From positions 267,064 through 331,063 of the forward strand of contig CBDCPD010000003.1 in the NCBI GenBank assembly GCA_965220095.1: 64,000 nt of DNA, in the 5' to 3' direction. This DNA comes from Bin87 sp965220095. Its GTDB lineage: Bacteria > Chloroflexota > Dehalococcoidia > Lucifugimonadales > UBA3495. The notes under the pieces are model-generated. The model did not search any database. It saw only the letters and a program-made list of their open reading frames with translations, and had not been told where the DNA came from. Positions within the stretch are counted from its first letter, which is position 1; every line of letters begins with the position of its first letter. Positions 1 to 9,906 of this stretch are shown piece by piece. The translations under genes and the position numbers were made by a program.

Positions 1-885
1 AACAAGGACATCGTGGCCATCGGTTCCCCAACCGACTCTGGCAAGACCTCCCTTCTCAACGCCGACGTCCGCTCCATGGGCTCCTACGTCACCAAGGCTC
101 CCGCAGAGACCTTCATCAAGCCGAAGGGATATGCGGCCAACCCATCTGCCCACAATGATGGCAAAGCCAAACTTGACGCGCCAGCACGACGAACATTCAT
201 CGAGGAACTGGCTCGCCCCTTCAATGCCGAGCTGGCCAACGAGTTGTCTGGCGGTGGCATCGATCAGGACTACCGCATCGTCGGCGAGAAGCGCCATCCT
301 TATCGCAGCGTCGCCCACATGGTCTTCATGTACAACACGAAGGAGTATGAAGATACCCTGATGCCCCTGGACGGCTCGTCCGTGGGCGACGCCCTGGACC
401 GACGCCTCTACACTTGCCTCATGTCCCCGATACCCCGAAACCGCCAGAACTCTGAACTGCTGGACATCGCCGAGGACGGATCCTTCAGGCAAGCGTACGT
501 GGCACGAATAGTTGAGCTGGCCAAACGCTGTCTTGCCGGCCACGACCATAACCCAGAGCCGCCGCCCGGCTGCCCCACCATGCGGGAAAACAAGGCCATG
601 CTAGCCCGCCAGGCCGAGCCGCCCGTGCAAAGAGACTTCATACCCAACCTGTTCGTCCAACGGCGAAACGACGACCCGGAAGGCGCCGACTCCTACACTG
701 CCTACCAACTTTACTTGGAGTGGCACAAGGACGAGGGAGAGCTTGGACCGCCCCTGTCCAAAACGGCCTTCACCCAGATGCTCAAACAACATTACGGAGG
801 ACCTTCACACCGTGGCAAGAAAATCGTACCAGGCGTAAGGAATACCACAAACTCTTGGTTCTGGCCCGATCTCACCATAGCCTGA
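1..885 (+). CDS. Partial phage/plasmid-type SF3 helicase-primase, C-terminal part
   Basis: The reading frame is open from the first base, so the gene begins left of the window. The visible part opens with a P-loop, GSPTDSGKTS, at the position of the SF3 (D5/P4-type) helicase Walker A, and runs into a stretch resembling the conserved helicase core of phage and plasmid primases. The last ~60 residues (TAYQLYLEWHKDEG onward) look like the winged-helix domain that closes these proteins. Such proteins unwind and prime DNA during replication of phages, satellites and integrative elements. A GTG at 13 could be taken for a start, but it lies inside the conserved core. The neighbourhood (recombinase, ParB-like and replication-relaxation proteins) fits an integrated element. 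Confidence 0.7.
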   Translation, partial: NKDIVAIGSPTDSGKTSLLNADVRSMGSYVTKAPAETFIKPKGYAANPSAHNDGKAKLDAPARRTFIEELARPFNAELANELSGGGIDQDYRIVGEKRHPYRSVAHMVFMYNTKEYEDTLMPLDGSSVGDALDRRLYTCLMSPIPRNRQNSELLDIAEDGSFRQAYVARIVELAKRCLAGHDHNPEPPPGCPTMRENKAMLARQAEPPVQRDFIPNLFVQRRNDDPEGADSYTAYQLYLEWHKDEGELGPPLSKTAFTQMLKQHYGGPSHRGKKIVPGVRNTTNSWFWPDLTIA

Positions 886-895
886 TGCTTCGAGC

Positions 896-998
896 GCTCA
901 CTTTCTCACCTTATCTGGGATGACGCTATGGACCGCCCTTAAGAGGGGAACTCCTGACGACTCCGGTACGAAGTCCTAGATCTACTGAGAAAGTGAGC
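896..998. repeat. 13-bp perfect inverted repeat flanking 77 bp
   Basis: GCTCACTTTCTCA (896-908) recurs as its exact reverse complement at 986-998, directly after the primase stop. The enclosed 77 bp has no gene. It could be a terminator-like structure, or the ends of a tiny insertion; there is no U-tract after the right arm. Confidence 0.5.
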
Positions 999-1355
999 AA
1001 TGACGATATCAGATACGAAGCCGATATTTCTTGCTCGGGTAATAGTTCCTAATCCTCATTGCTTACCGCAATGCCATATCCACTCCCGTCCAGCGACAGC
1101 GGCCCCGATGGGGCTGTCAATGTACAGGGACGGGCTTGTTGAAAAAGTCGGCTAGAAGCCCCGGCACAGTACGATGTTCGGCTGCAATGCCGAAGCAGTC
1201 CGCTGTTGCCGAGGATGCCGATGATTCCCGTGATCAGTGGGCCCAACAACCTGCGGCGGCGGCTCAGGACCCAGCTGGTGCCGGGATCTCCCCAATGACG
1301 GCGTTTACGGAACAACTGCTGTATAAACCCGAATACACCGAAGCGATGGGCGCTG

Positions 1356-1841
1356 GTGTTGACACCAGGGATGATGGGCAAGGGAAGGCGAACGGGGCAG
1401 GCCTGTCCCGTTAAGGACACCTGTCTTCCGCCGCGACAGAAGCGCCGGTTCTTCAGCCTCACGATGTATCATCCACTCTACTTGAGGGCCAGAGAACGGA
1501 ACCGGACGGCTGCGTACCGACGGGAACGTCGCCGGCGTCAGACCATCGTCGAAGGTACCTTCGCATCACTGGATCGTCTGGGATGGGAGAAGTCCCGGTT
1601 GCGGGGGCTGTGGAAGGTGGACTGCGAGGGTTACATGGCAGCGCTGGCCCACAACGTGCTCAAGATGGTGCGGAGACTGGGGCGCGGCGTCGGGCCGCCC
1701 AGTCCAGTGGCGCCCGCCGACCCCATTGCCGCGGGCGCGGAACATGCCGCGGACGATGCGGTGGCCGATTTCGTCGCGCCGTTGTGGTGCATTGCCTGGG
1801 TGAGCTGCTGGACCTTCTACCTCAAGCCCGCGCAACGGTAG
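1356..1841 (+). pseudogene. IS1182-type DDE transposase, C-terminal fragment
   Basis: Only the C-terminus of a DDE transposase remains. Near the start is the family's cysteine cluster (ACPVKDTC), followed by an Arg-rich stretch (RERRRRQTIVEG) and the terminal helix segment (LRGLWKVDCEGYMAALAHN), which matches the C-terminal end of IS1182/DDE_Tnp_1_6 proteins. The catalytic core upstream is missing; 1130-1355 gives no matching translation. The sequence GGGCTTGTTGAAAAAG near 1131 resembles IS outer ends but is not proven. This is a decayed element with no activity expected. Confidence 0.7.
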
Positions 1842-1945
1842 ATTCACCGTCAGTTCCGCGACTTTCTTAACGGACCCGACGTTGGAAATTGACACTTCAG
1901 GATGATCTTGATTCCCGGAGCACTCCAGATGTCGTCAGATACGGT

Positions 1946-2836
1946 TCAGGCAATGGCTCGGAGCGGTGCGTGGTTGTTATCTCCGTTGGCCAGCGGATGA
2001 TGCTTCAGGTAGTCTCGCCTACGTTCCTCTATGGCAATCCTTTCGTAGGCCTCCGCGCTAGCCACATCAGCAAGGCCCAGAATATGCGCCACCACGATGG
2101 GCTCGGCTCCGCCGTCCAGCATTTGAGCAGCACAGCTGTGTCGGAGGACTCTCGGAGTGACCGTCCTCATGAGGCCGGCTACCGCCCCGTATCGCTTGGG
2201 GATTCCACCGAGTGTCTTCCGGGAGAGCCGGGTCCCGAGGACATTTAGCCAAAGGGCCTGATCGTCGTCTTTGGCCAGCGACGGGCGGACCTCCTCCAGG
2301 TACTTCATGAGCCATTCCCAGGCGTGATCACCAAAAGGGAGCACCCGTTCCCGGCTTTCCTTGCCAACGATGGTCAGGGTACAGCGCAGCAGGTCCATGT
2401 CATCCAGGTTCAGCTCGTGCAGTTCGGACAACCGGATTCCGAAGGCATAGATTAACTCCAAGCTCGCCCGGTCCCTGATCTCCAGGAGCGACTGCGGGGT
2501 ACAGGCTTTCAGGAACCGTTCTATCTCAGCAGAGGTGAGAAATGACGGCAAGGCGTCAGGCACCTTTATGCTCGTCGTCCTACCCGAGGGGACTGGCGTC
2601 GCTTTGAACGAGCCCTCCTGCACCAAGAATTTATAGATAGAAGGAACGGAGTGCCGACACTTTGCGCGCGACCGTGGCCCACTCCACCCCCTGGGGATTG
2701 GGACGGATCCGCCCGTCAACTCCCGGAAAGCGTTGGCATCGGATAGGCAGGTATCCACGGTGCTGGCCGCGTATCCGCGCTGGCCGGTAAGGTGGATGGC
2801 GTAACGTGCCAGGAGTCTGTCGTCGATGGTGCCCAT
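1946..2836 (-). CDS. XerC/D-like tyrosine recombinase with altered catalytic residues
   Basis: The start at 2836 is chosen because GGAGGG lies 5 nt upstream of this ATG; an upstream in-frame start (2896) has no such site. The 296-residue protein has an N-terminal SAM-like core-binding domain and a C-terminal catalytic domain with the first Arg (FGIRLSELHEL), a Lys (VGKESRER) and a terminal Tyr (AEAYERI). The usual H-x-x-R box reads TPRVLRHS, so its first His is Arg, and the usual LGH reads LGL. The replaced residues normally support transesterification, so activity may be reduced or lost. It probably belonged to the element carrying the primase at the left edge. Confidence 0.8.
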   Translation of the reverse strand: MGTIDDRLLARYAIHLTGQRGYAASTVDTCLSDANAFRELTGGSVPIPRGWSGPRSRAKCRHSVPSIYKFLVQEGSFKATPVPSGRTTSIKVPDALPSFLTSAEIERFLKACTPQSLLEIRDRASLELIYAFGIRLSELHELNLDDMDLLRCTLTIVGKESRERVLPFGDHAWEWLMKYLEEVRPSLAKDDDQALWLNVLGTRLSRKTLGGIPKRYGAVAGLMRTVTPRVLRHSCAAQMLDGGAEPIVVAHILGLADVASAEAYERIAIEERRRDYLKHHPLANGDNNHAPLRAIA

Positions 2837-3027
2837 AAGCTCCCTCCGACGACAGGTTGTCGCGGAACCGCCTTTAGCCGTTTTGTCGAGGCCCAAGGCG
2901 CGGTTCTGGGAGCTAGAACTGGGGCGTTAGGTTAAAGAAATCTATTTATGTAAATCCCGCCGTGTAGAGCAATCCCTGAGCAAAGCCGGGCCGCGGCGCA
3001 GCGGAGGATGGGCTTTCCGACTGTCCA

Positions 3028-3408
3028 TGGACACTAGCAACCGCCCATCGCACACGCCCTGTTGCACGTGTTACCGCCGACATTCGGGAGGACCGCACGG
3101 TGTCCAGGGACGGCTTCGTCAGATGGGAGGGCTCGCGCTACGGCGTCCACTGGAAATGGGTGGGCTACACCGTACAGGTGGGCCAACGCCTCGGTACGGT
3201 GGAGGTTTGGTCCGGTGATGAGCGCATCGCGGTGCATCCCCGGGCGCAACAGCCCAAGGAACGCTTCATCCTACCCGGCCAGTGGTCGGGCTTGCCCAAG
3301 GGTGATAACCGGCCTCGGAAAGAGGCAGTGGCGGTGCAGATTCCCGCGGGCGAGGTGGAGCGCCGCTCCCTGGACGTGTACGAGCTGGTGGCGGGAGGTG
3401 TGGCATGA
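3028..3408 (+). pseudogene. istA: istA fragment (IS21-family transposase C-terminus)
   Basis: The frame around VSRDGFVRWEGSRYGVHW, ending in LDVYELVAGGVA, is the C-terminal beta-rich domain of IS21 IstA. The catalytic DDE part and the left end of the element are missing. The stop overlaps the start of the following istB (ATGA-type overlap at 3405-3408), the usual istA-istB arrangement, so this is the 3' end of one IS21 copy. Confidence 0.75.
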
Positions 3409-4420
3409 TCGCTCTGGAACAGGCCCGTCAGTATCTGGAAACCCTGGGCCTCAAGCAGGCCGTGGAGGTCCTGGAAACACCTTGGACGCCGCGGCCAGCA
3501 AGCAACTGCCCTATCCGGAGATGCTGGCCGAACTGTTGGGTGTGGAGGTAGCCGCCCGTCGGGAACGCTACCTCACCACTCGTACCCGGCTGGCCCATCT
3601 GCCTTTCCAGCGTACCTTCGAGCAATTCGACTTCGCCTTCCAGCCCTCCATCGACGAACGCCTGGTCAAGGAACTGGCCAATCTGGCCTTGGTCGCCGAA
3701 GCCACCAACGTCCTACTGCTGGGACCGCCCGGCGTGGGCAAGACCCACCTGGCCATCGGCCCTGGCGCTGCGGGCCATCGAGAACGGTCACGCCGCTTAC
3801 TTCGTCCGCGCCCACGACCTGATGGAAGACCTCAGGAAGGCCCGAGCCGAGCACACCCTGGACCGGCGGAGAAAGTCTACCTGGCCCCCAAGGTGCTCGT
3901 CGTGGACGAATTCGGCATCTGGCCCTACGACCGGGAGTCGGCCACCGCATTCTTCACCCTGGTGTCGGCTCGCTACGAACGGGGCAGCATCATCCTCACT
4001 TCGAACAAGGGCTTAGTATTACAGTCGCGCTTTGCAGGAAGGACTCATGCCGCTGACCGTGCCCGAAGTTTTACGCCTGTTATGCAGGTAGCTGTGACTA
4101 CTTTATGAGGGCGTTGACCTGCATATATGGTAGCCGCGGTGGAGCCGGCGGCATCAAGCCCGAGCCTTGGAATCCGTTACCGGAGACACTTTCAGAGGCC
4201 CTCAATTCAAGCGCGACTGTAATATTAGGCGAATGGGGCGAACTGCTGGGCGACAGCGTGATCGCCTCGGCGGTGCTGGACCGACTGCTGCACCACAGCC
4301 ACGTGCTGAACATCCGCGGCGAGAGCTACCGGCTCCGGGAGAAACGTCAGGCTGGGCTATTCCCGTCGCAAAAACACATCAGCGCAGCGTCGGAGGAGGC
4401 CGGCGACAACTATGCGCACG
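3405..4420 (+). pseudogene. istB: istB, frameshifted and interrupted by a miniature element
   Basis: IstB is the AAA+ helper ATPase of IS21 transposition. The start MIALEQARQYLETLGLKQ, Walker A (GPPGVGKTH), Walker B region (VLVVDEFG) and SARYERGSIILTSNKG are all recognisable, but in different frames: there are shifts near 3475 and between about 3765 and 3870. At 4014 the frame is broken by a ~210 bp insertion, after which the remaining C-terminus resumes (EWGELLGDSVIASAVLDRLL, up to AGDNYAH near 4418). The same C-terminus appears uninterrupted at 29313-29566, which locates the insertion precisely. No functional protein is possible. Confidence 0.85.
4014..4227. mobile_element. MITE-like insertion (~210 bp) with 19-bp terminal inverted repeats inside istB
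   Basis: The left end (4014-4032) and right end (4209-4227) are inverted repeats matching at 18 of 19 positions (core TATTACAGTCGCGCTT). Comparison with the uninterrupted istB tail at 29313-29566 shows that exactly this block is extra. TTA occurs at both junctions and may be the duplicated target. Just inside the left end, 4050-4094 reads as an ATG followed by about 13 codons (MPLTVPEVLRLL...) and a stop, reminiscent of a DDE transposase N-terminus. The element may therefore be an internally deleted insertion sequence that kept its ends. Confidence 0.75.
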
Positions 4421-4448
4421 GACCCAAATCGCTGAGCATCAAACAGCG

Positions 4449-4588
4449 TGGTGGGTCAATTTTAGTTCGGCGATGCCCAGTAGTAACCAGACCGGTGGGT
4501 CAATTCCAAATCGGCGGTCACACTTAACAACGGAGGTGGGTCAATTCCAGATCGGCGATCGTGGGTCAGATCTCCGTCGGCGTTGACA
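4449..4588. repeat. Multiple terminal repeats of the broken IS21 copy
   Basis: The motif GTGGGTCAATT occurs at 4450, 4494 and 4536, and GTGGGTCAG at 4561, two of them followed by CCAAATCGGCGG or CCAGATCGGCGAT. The block ends in GTTGACA at about 4588. IS21 elements carry such spaced subterminal repeats as IstA binding sites and end in TGTCA-like termini, so this is the right end of the istA/istB remnant. Confidence 0.65.
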
Positions 4589-4775
4589 GATGAAGCCGCT
4601 GTGATCCTCGAGACGGGCCATCCGTCCACTGACTATGCGGTGACAAAGGCGGGGAGAAAACTACCATGAGAATGTACCCGAGGAGGTTCCCCCCAACCGC
4701 CGCAAGGAGCCGAGACGGTGGACGGGGCCCGTAAGTGCTGTGTGGGCAGGCCTTTGCGCCATTTCGGTTGCCGCG

Positions 4776-5873
4776 TCACGTGAGAGGTGTTTCGTTCCCT
4801 TGCGGGCCACCATTGACTTCGAGCGTCGGTATGTCGGCGTTGGGCGCGGGTCTGCCTGATGCAGCCAACAGTTGCTTCAACTTCTGTATTTCGGTCGATT
4901 GGGTGTCGCGTTCACGTATTACAGTCTCGACCCGGGCTTCGGCTATCTCCGCACGGTGGACGGCTTCGTCCCGTTCGCGTACGATTTGGTGCCCGTTGTC
5001 GTCGGAATCCAGGACACCTGATTGCCCTGGCGGTTCCCGCTGACCGAGCTGGAGACGGAGACCTTCAACTTCGGCTTCCAGCTCCTTCACTCGGGCGGCG
5101 TGATCCTGCTCAGTGGGTTTACGCTGTCGGTCTGAGGGGGATGCCGTCGTTTGCATTTCTTGAGCGCGCTGCCAGGCGGCTTCAAAGTCCAGCGCCCCAC
5201 TCAGCACTTCTTGGTCAAGACCGGCCTTGCGCACCTGGGTCACCCGTCGGTACGCTGACCCAAATTTCAGTTGCCCGCTTATCACTACCTCGGCCAACCC
5301 GAATGCAAAGATTTCTTTGGCCTTGGTGATCAGAGAGACGCTGACCCCCGCCAGAGATGCAAGGTCGGCAGCGGTTTTGGCGTACCGGTCATCGGACGGA
5401 AAATCCACATTCGATGTAAATTTTCCGGGGCGCCCGCGCCCGACCCAATGGTAGACGCTGGTCACGATGGTGGCCCTGGCGCCCTTGTCATGATCGATCT
5501 CATGCAGCCTACGGGAGCACAGGTAAGCGATCGCATCATCACCGGAAAATTCGGTGACTTGCACGGTTAGTCCAAGTTCCAGTGCAGCGTGGTACCGGTC
5601 CGGGTCGTACAGCACCTGCCCGTCCAGTGTGATGACTGCCTCGACCTCGCCCGACATTCGCAGGGCCTCTTTAAGAGTTTGGCGCTGTTCGGGCGACCGT
5701 ATGCCCAGCAACTCGCTGAACGGATGAGCGGGCAGCGGTTCATCCTTCGGATTGACCACTGGTGGACGCGCGGGATCGTCCTCGGAAGGCGCCTCCGCAA
5801 CCAGCTGGTCATCTGGCCACAGCCACGACTGTCGTTTTGGGCACGTCCCCTGACTTGGTTTCTCGTCCTTCAT
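4776..5873 (-). CDS. ParB-like nuclease-domain protein with C-terminal coiled coil
   Basis: The start at 5873 is chosen for AGGAG 8 nt upstream; longer frames to 6158 lack a site and read as low-complexity Pro/Arg sequence. The 365-residue protein has a ParB N-terminal-like domain (about residues 40-145: HPFSELLGI, then VLYDPDRYHAALELGL and the GDDAIAYLCSRRLH helix), a middle helical part with a probable HTH (AGVSVSLITKAKEIFAFG), and a charged coiled coil (about 260-345). It likely binds DNA sites for partition or regulation of an element. No ParA is visible nearby. Confidence 0.65.
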   Translation of the reverse strand: MKDEKPSQGTCPKRQSWLWPDDQLVAEAPSEDDPARPPVVNPKDEPLPAHPFSELLGIRSPEQRQTLKEALRMSGEVEAVITLDGQVLYDPDRYHAALELGLTVQVTEFSGDDAIAYLCSRRLHEIDHDKGARATIVTSVYHWVGRGRPGKFTSNVDFPSDDRYAKTAADLASLAGVSVSLITKAKEIFAFGLAEVVISGQLKFGSAYRRVTQVRKAGLDQEVLSGALDFEAAWQRAQEMQTTASPSDRQRKPTEQDHAARVKELEAEVEGLRLQLGQREPPGQSGVLDSDDNGHQIVRERDEAVHRAEIAEARVETVIRERDTQSTEIQKLKQLLAASGRPAPNADIPTLEVNGGPQGNETPLT

Positions 5874-6649
5874 CGCGATGCTCCTGTCGACGACGAACCC
5901 AACTTGGCACTCGGCGGTGCTGTCTGCGGGATCGCCGTTGGTTTGACAGCAGTGTGCCTGCTCCCCTGGCGGTCGGGTTTTGCGGGAATTTCCCGTTCGC
6001 TCTGCGGGGGTCGAGAGCACTGTTGCCAGGGTTGGGGTGTTCTGACGCGCTCGGCCCTTCTGCCACGGCCCCATCGCTGGTGGAGAAGCAAGATTGAGGA
6101 ACGGCGGCCATGGCGTATCGGTCGGTAAATGTGCGCCGATGGCAGGGCGGTGAGCCATCGCAGATTCCGACTATGGGAGTCACCGGGTCGGGTGTCAGGA
6201 GAGACCAGAGGCCGAGGTCCGACCAATTGTCAGGCGTGGCTTGGGCCATCGCCTGGAGGTAGTTGTCGAGGCGGACGAAGCGGACAGAGTGCCGGGCGAA
6301 GGCCGCGACGCAACCCAATGCCTGAGTTGGGAATTCTTGCCGATGGCGGCCAATTCGGTTGGGACGATAGCGTCGTGGCTGTCAGGGACATCCGCCGCCA
6401 AGCACGCAAGCCGTCAAGCCACCGGTGGCGTGGGTGATTTCGCGCGTGAGACGTTTGCTTGGGCTGACCAGCGATTGGCAAACCAACCATCAGCCGGAGT
6501 TTCAGACCACTCGCCGCCCAGTGACTGACCGAACCCATGGTAGTCTCCGTCAAACTTGAGTATCGCAACGGTGCCGTCGTAGCGGCCTCCCGCAACGTGG
6601 ATTCAAATCCACGACGCGATAACGTGGACTCTCTCATGTGTGGCGGATT
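5874..6649. other. Intergenic stretch without a confident gene
   Basis: Several overlapping frames are open on both strands, but none has a good ribosome site or recognisable domain. A minus-strand frame starting near 6318 (MGCVAAFARHSVRF...) may be the beginning of a lost gene. The palindrome CGTGGATTCAAATCCACG lies at about 6594-6611. Confidence 0.4.
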
Positions 6650-8461
<1,812 letters not shown>

Positions 8462-8464
8462 GAT

Positions 8465-8767
8465 TCATCCAATTGGAGTGGTTCGAACCCGGGACGGGTC
8501 TCCGGAGTAGCCGGCGGTTCGCGCGGCGACCGCGAGACGCTTACGCATCTCGAGGGCTGCGGCGCGGGTAAACGTGCAGAGGAGCAGGTGCTGGGGCTGA
8601 ACCCTATCCGTGAGGAGGAGATTGACGGCCCGCAGGCAGATGGCGGCCGTCTTGCCCGACCCCGGGCCGGCCAGGACCAGCATGGGGCCAGACCCGTGGG
8701 CGATGACGGCCAGTTGCTGGCAATCCGGTGGAGGCTGCCGGAGCAGTATGGTGGGAGCGATGGTCAT
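8465..8767 (-). pseudogene. Truncated paralogous copy of the UvrD helicase N-terminus
   Basis: About 100 residues repeat the first ~96 residues of the downstream helicase with roughly two thirds identity, including Walker A (VLAGPGSGKTA) and LLLCTFTRAAALEMRKRL. The frame ends abruptly (RVRTTPIG) where the intact gene continues VRVTTIHSL. The downstream helicase begins 3 nt later. The divergence argues against a fresh duplication; a deletion between two older tandem paralogues is more likely. On its own it lacks all later helicase motifs. Confidence 0.8.
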
Positions 8768-8800
8768 GGTGAGGAACGTCGTTAGGGGGGTTGTGGCCGG

Positions 8801-9643
8801 TTACCAGGAGGGCATTTCGTCGTCGAAGGGGTCATTCTCGCAGCCGACCGGATGGGAAGGGTCGGGCGCCGCGGTTGCGGCGCGGGCTTGCGCCGGCAGG
8901 CCGTTGGCCCTCTCAGACTGCCCGGGAGGCTCTCCGCCCTTGGAGGGCTGCTGGATGATGACAGTGCCGTAGTTGTAGATTGCGATGGAGTTGGAGGAAA
9001 TACTGGCGGGTTCCGCCACCGACGTAGTGCGCGTGCCGGCCGGCGTCTCCACGCTTCGCCCCGCCGGCACCCTGGGCCGCCAGTTCGGCGGTGGGGTGCG
9101 GTAGTCGAAGGCGGCGGCTTCCGCCTGGATGTCCAGTTCGGTTGGGGGATGGTAATCCTTGGCCTTCCTGGTGATTTCCTGCAACTGGGTTGCGATGTCG
9201 TTCAGGCCCCAGATGACGTGAACGTGGCGGTCCTTGGCGAATTGAGAGATGTCGACGTCAGGGTCGCTCATGTCGGTCAGCACCAGCACCGCGTGAATCC
9301 ACGGTTTGTGCCCGTCCAGCCGGTTCTCCAGGGCGTCGCTGGCGGCCAGCGCCCCTTTCCTGGCCTGGTCGGGAGGTGTGGGATGCGCTTCGCTGACGGT
9401 GCGCTCCCGGTTGAGATAGCGCCATAGCCCTTCTTCAAGCCAGTGCCGGCTGCCCTTTGCCTCGAAGGCGAGACGGCCCTGTCCCGGTATCCAGGCAAAG
9501 ACATCGACCTGGTGGCCGACGTGCAGGTCGAAGTAGACCTTGCCGGCCAGACCACTGGCGATCAGGGCGTCGTAGAGCGCGAGGTCCGCGCGGAGGTCGG
9601 GGTCTTCGCGTTGAGCGTCGTCAGGTTGTTTGATGGGTTCCAT
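8801..9643 (-). CDS. NERD-like nuclease-fold protein
   Basis: The start at 9643 is preceded by AAAGGAG 6 nt upstream. The 280-residue protein shows the NERD/PD-(D/E)xK pattern: HVGHQVDVFAWIPGQGRLAFEAKG (about residues 42-65), with Asp and E-x-K in the usual places. The following part contains a Rossmann-like strand pattern (HAVLVLTDMSD, HVHVIWGLND), and the tail from ~195 is Pro/Ser-rich and probably disordered. NERD domains are often fused or linked to UvrD-type helicases, and here the helicase follows on the same strand. Catalytic activity is inferred, not shown. Confidence 0.65.
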   Translation of the reverse strand: MEPIKQPDDAQREDPDLRADLALYDALIASGLAGKVYFDLHVGHQVDVFAWIPGQGRLAFEAKGSRHWLEEGLWRYLNRERTVSEAHPTPPDQARKGALAASDALENRLDGHKPWIHAVLVLTDMSDPDVDISQFAKDRHVHVIWGLNDIATQLQEITRKAKDYHPPTELDIQAEAAAFDYRTPPPNWRPRVPAGRSVETPAGTRTTSVAEPASISSNSIAIYNYGTVIIQQPSKGGEPPGQSERANGLPAQARAATAAPDPSHPVGCENDPFDDEMPSW

Positions 9644-9888
9644 TTGATACTCCTTTCGTGGTGAGTTTACGGCTAGCGGCGGCGGCAACGCCCGGTACCA
9701 CAGTCGCGCCCCGCCCGAAACCGGAAGAACGGCGGGCGCCTGGTTACACGTGCAGGGTGGTGGTGCCTCGATCATGATTGACGTCCAGTTCACGCAGGAT
9801 CAGGTCGGCTCCGACCCGGAATATCAAGGCGGCGGATTTCGCAAAACGGGTGATTGTTCATCCGAGGTAGCCTCCTCACAACTCTTGC

Positions 9889-9902
9889 GTGGAGGCCTCC
9901 AC
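9889..9902. promoter_or_regulatory. Perfect 14-bp palindrome overlapping the translation start region
   Basis: GTGGAGGCCTCCAC is self-complementary and contains the GGAGG that would serve as ribosome site for the ATG at 9907. It lies in the ~260 bp divergent region between the NERD-like and UvrD-like genes. A repressor site or a hairpin hiding the ribosome site are both possible. Confidence 0.35.
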
Positions 9903-9906
9903 TCTC

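Noticed and set aside
1049..1462. Minus-strand frame of 137 codons
   Set aside because: No domain, no ribosome site, and it overlaps the transposase fragment on the other strand.
6590..6615. Sequence GGATTCAAATCC resembling a tRNA T-arm
   Set aside because: No acceptor, D or anticodon arm can be folded with it; it is just a short palindrome.
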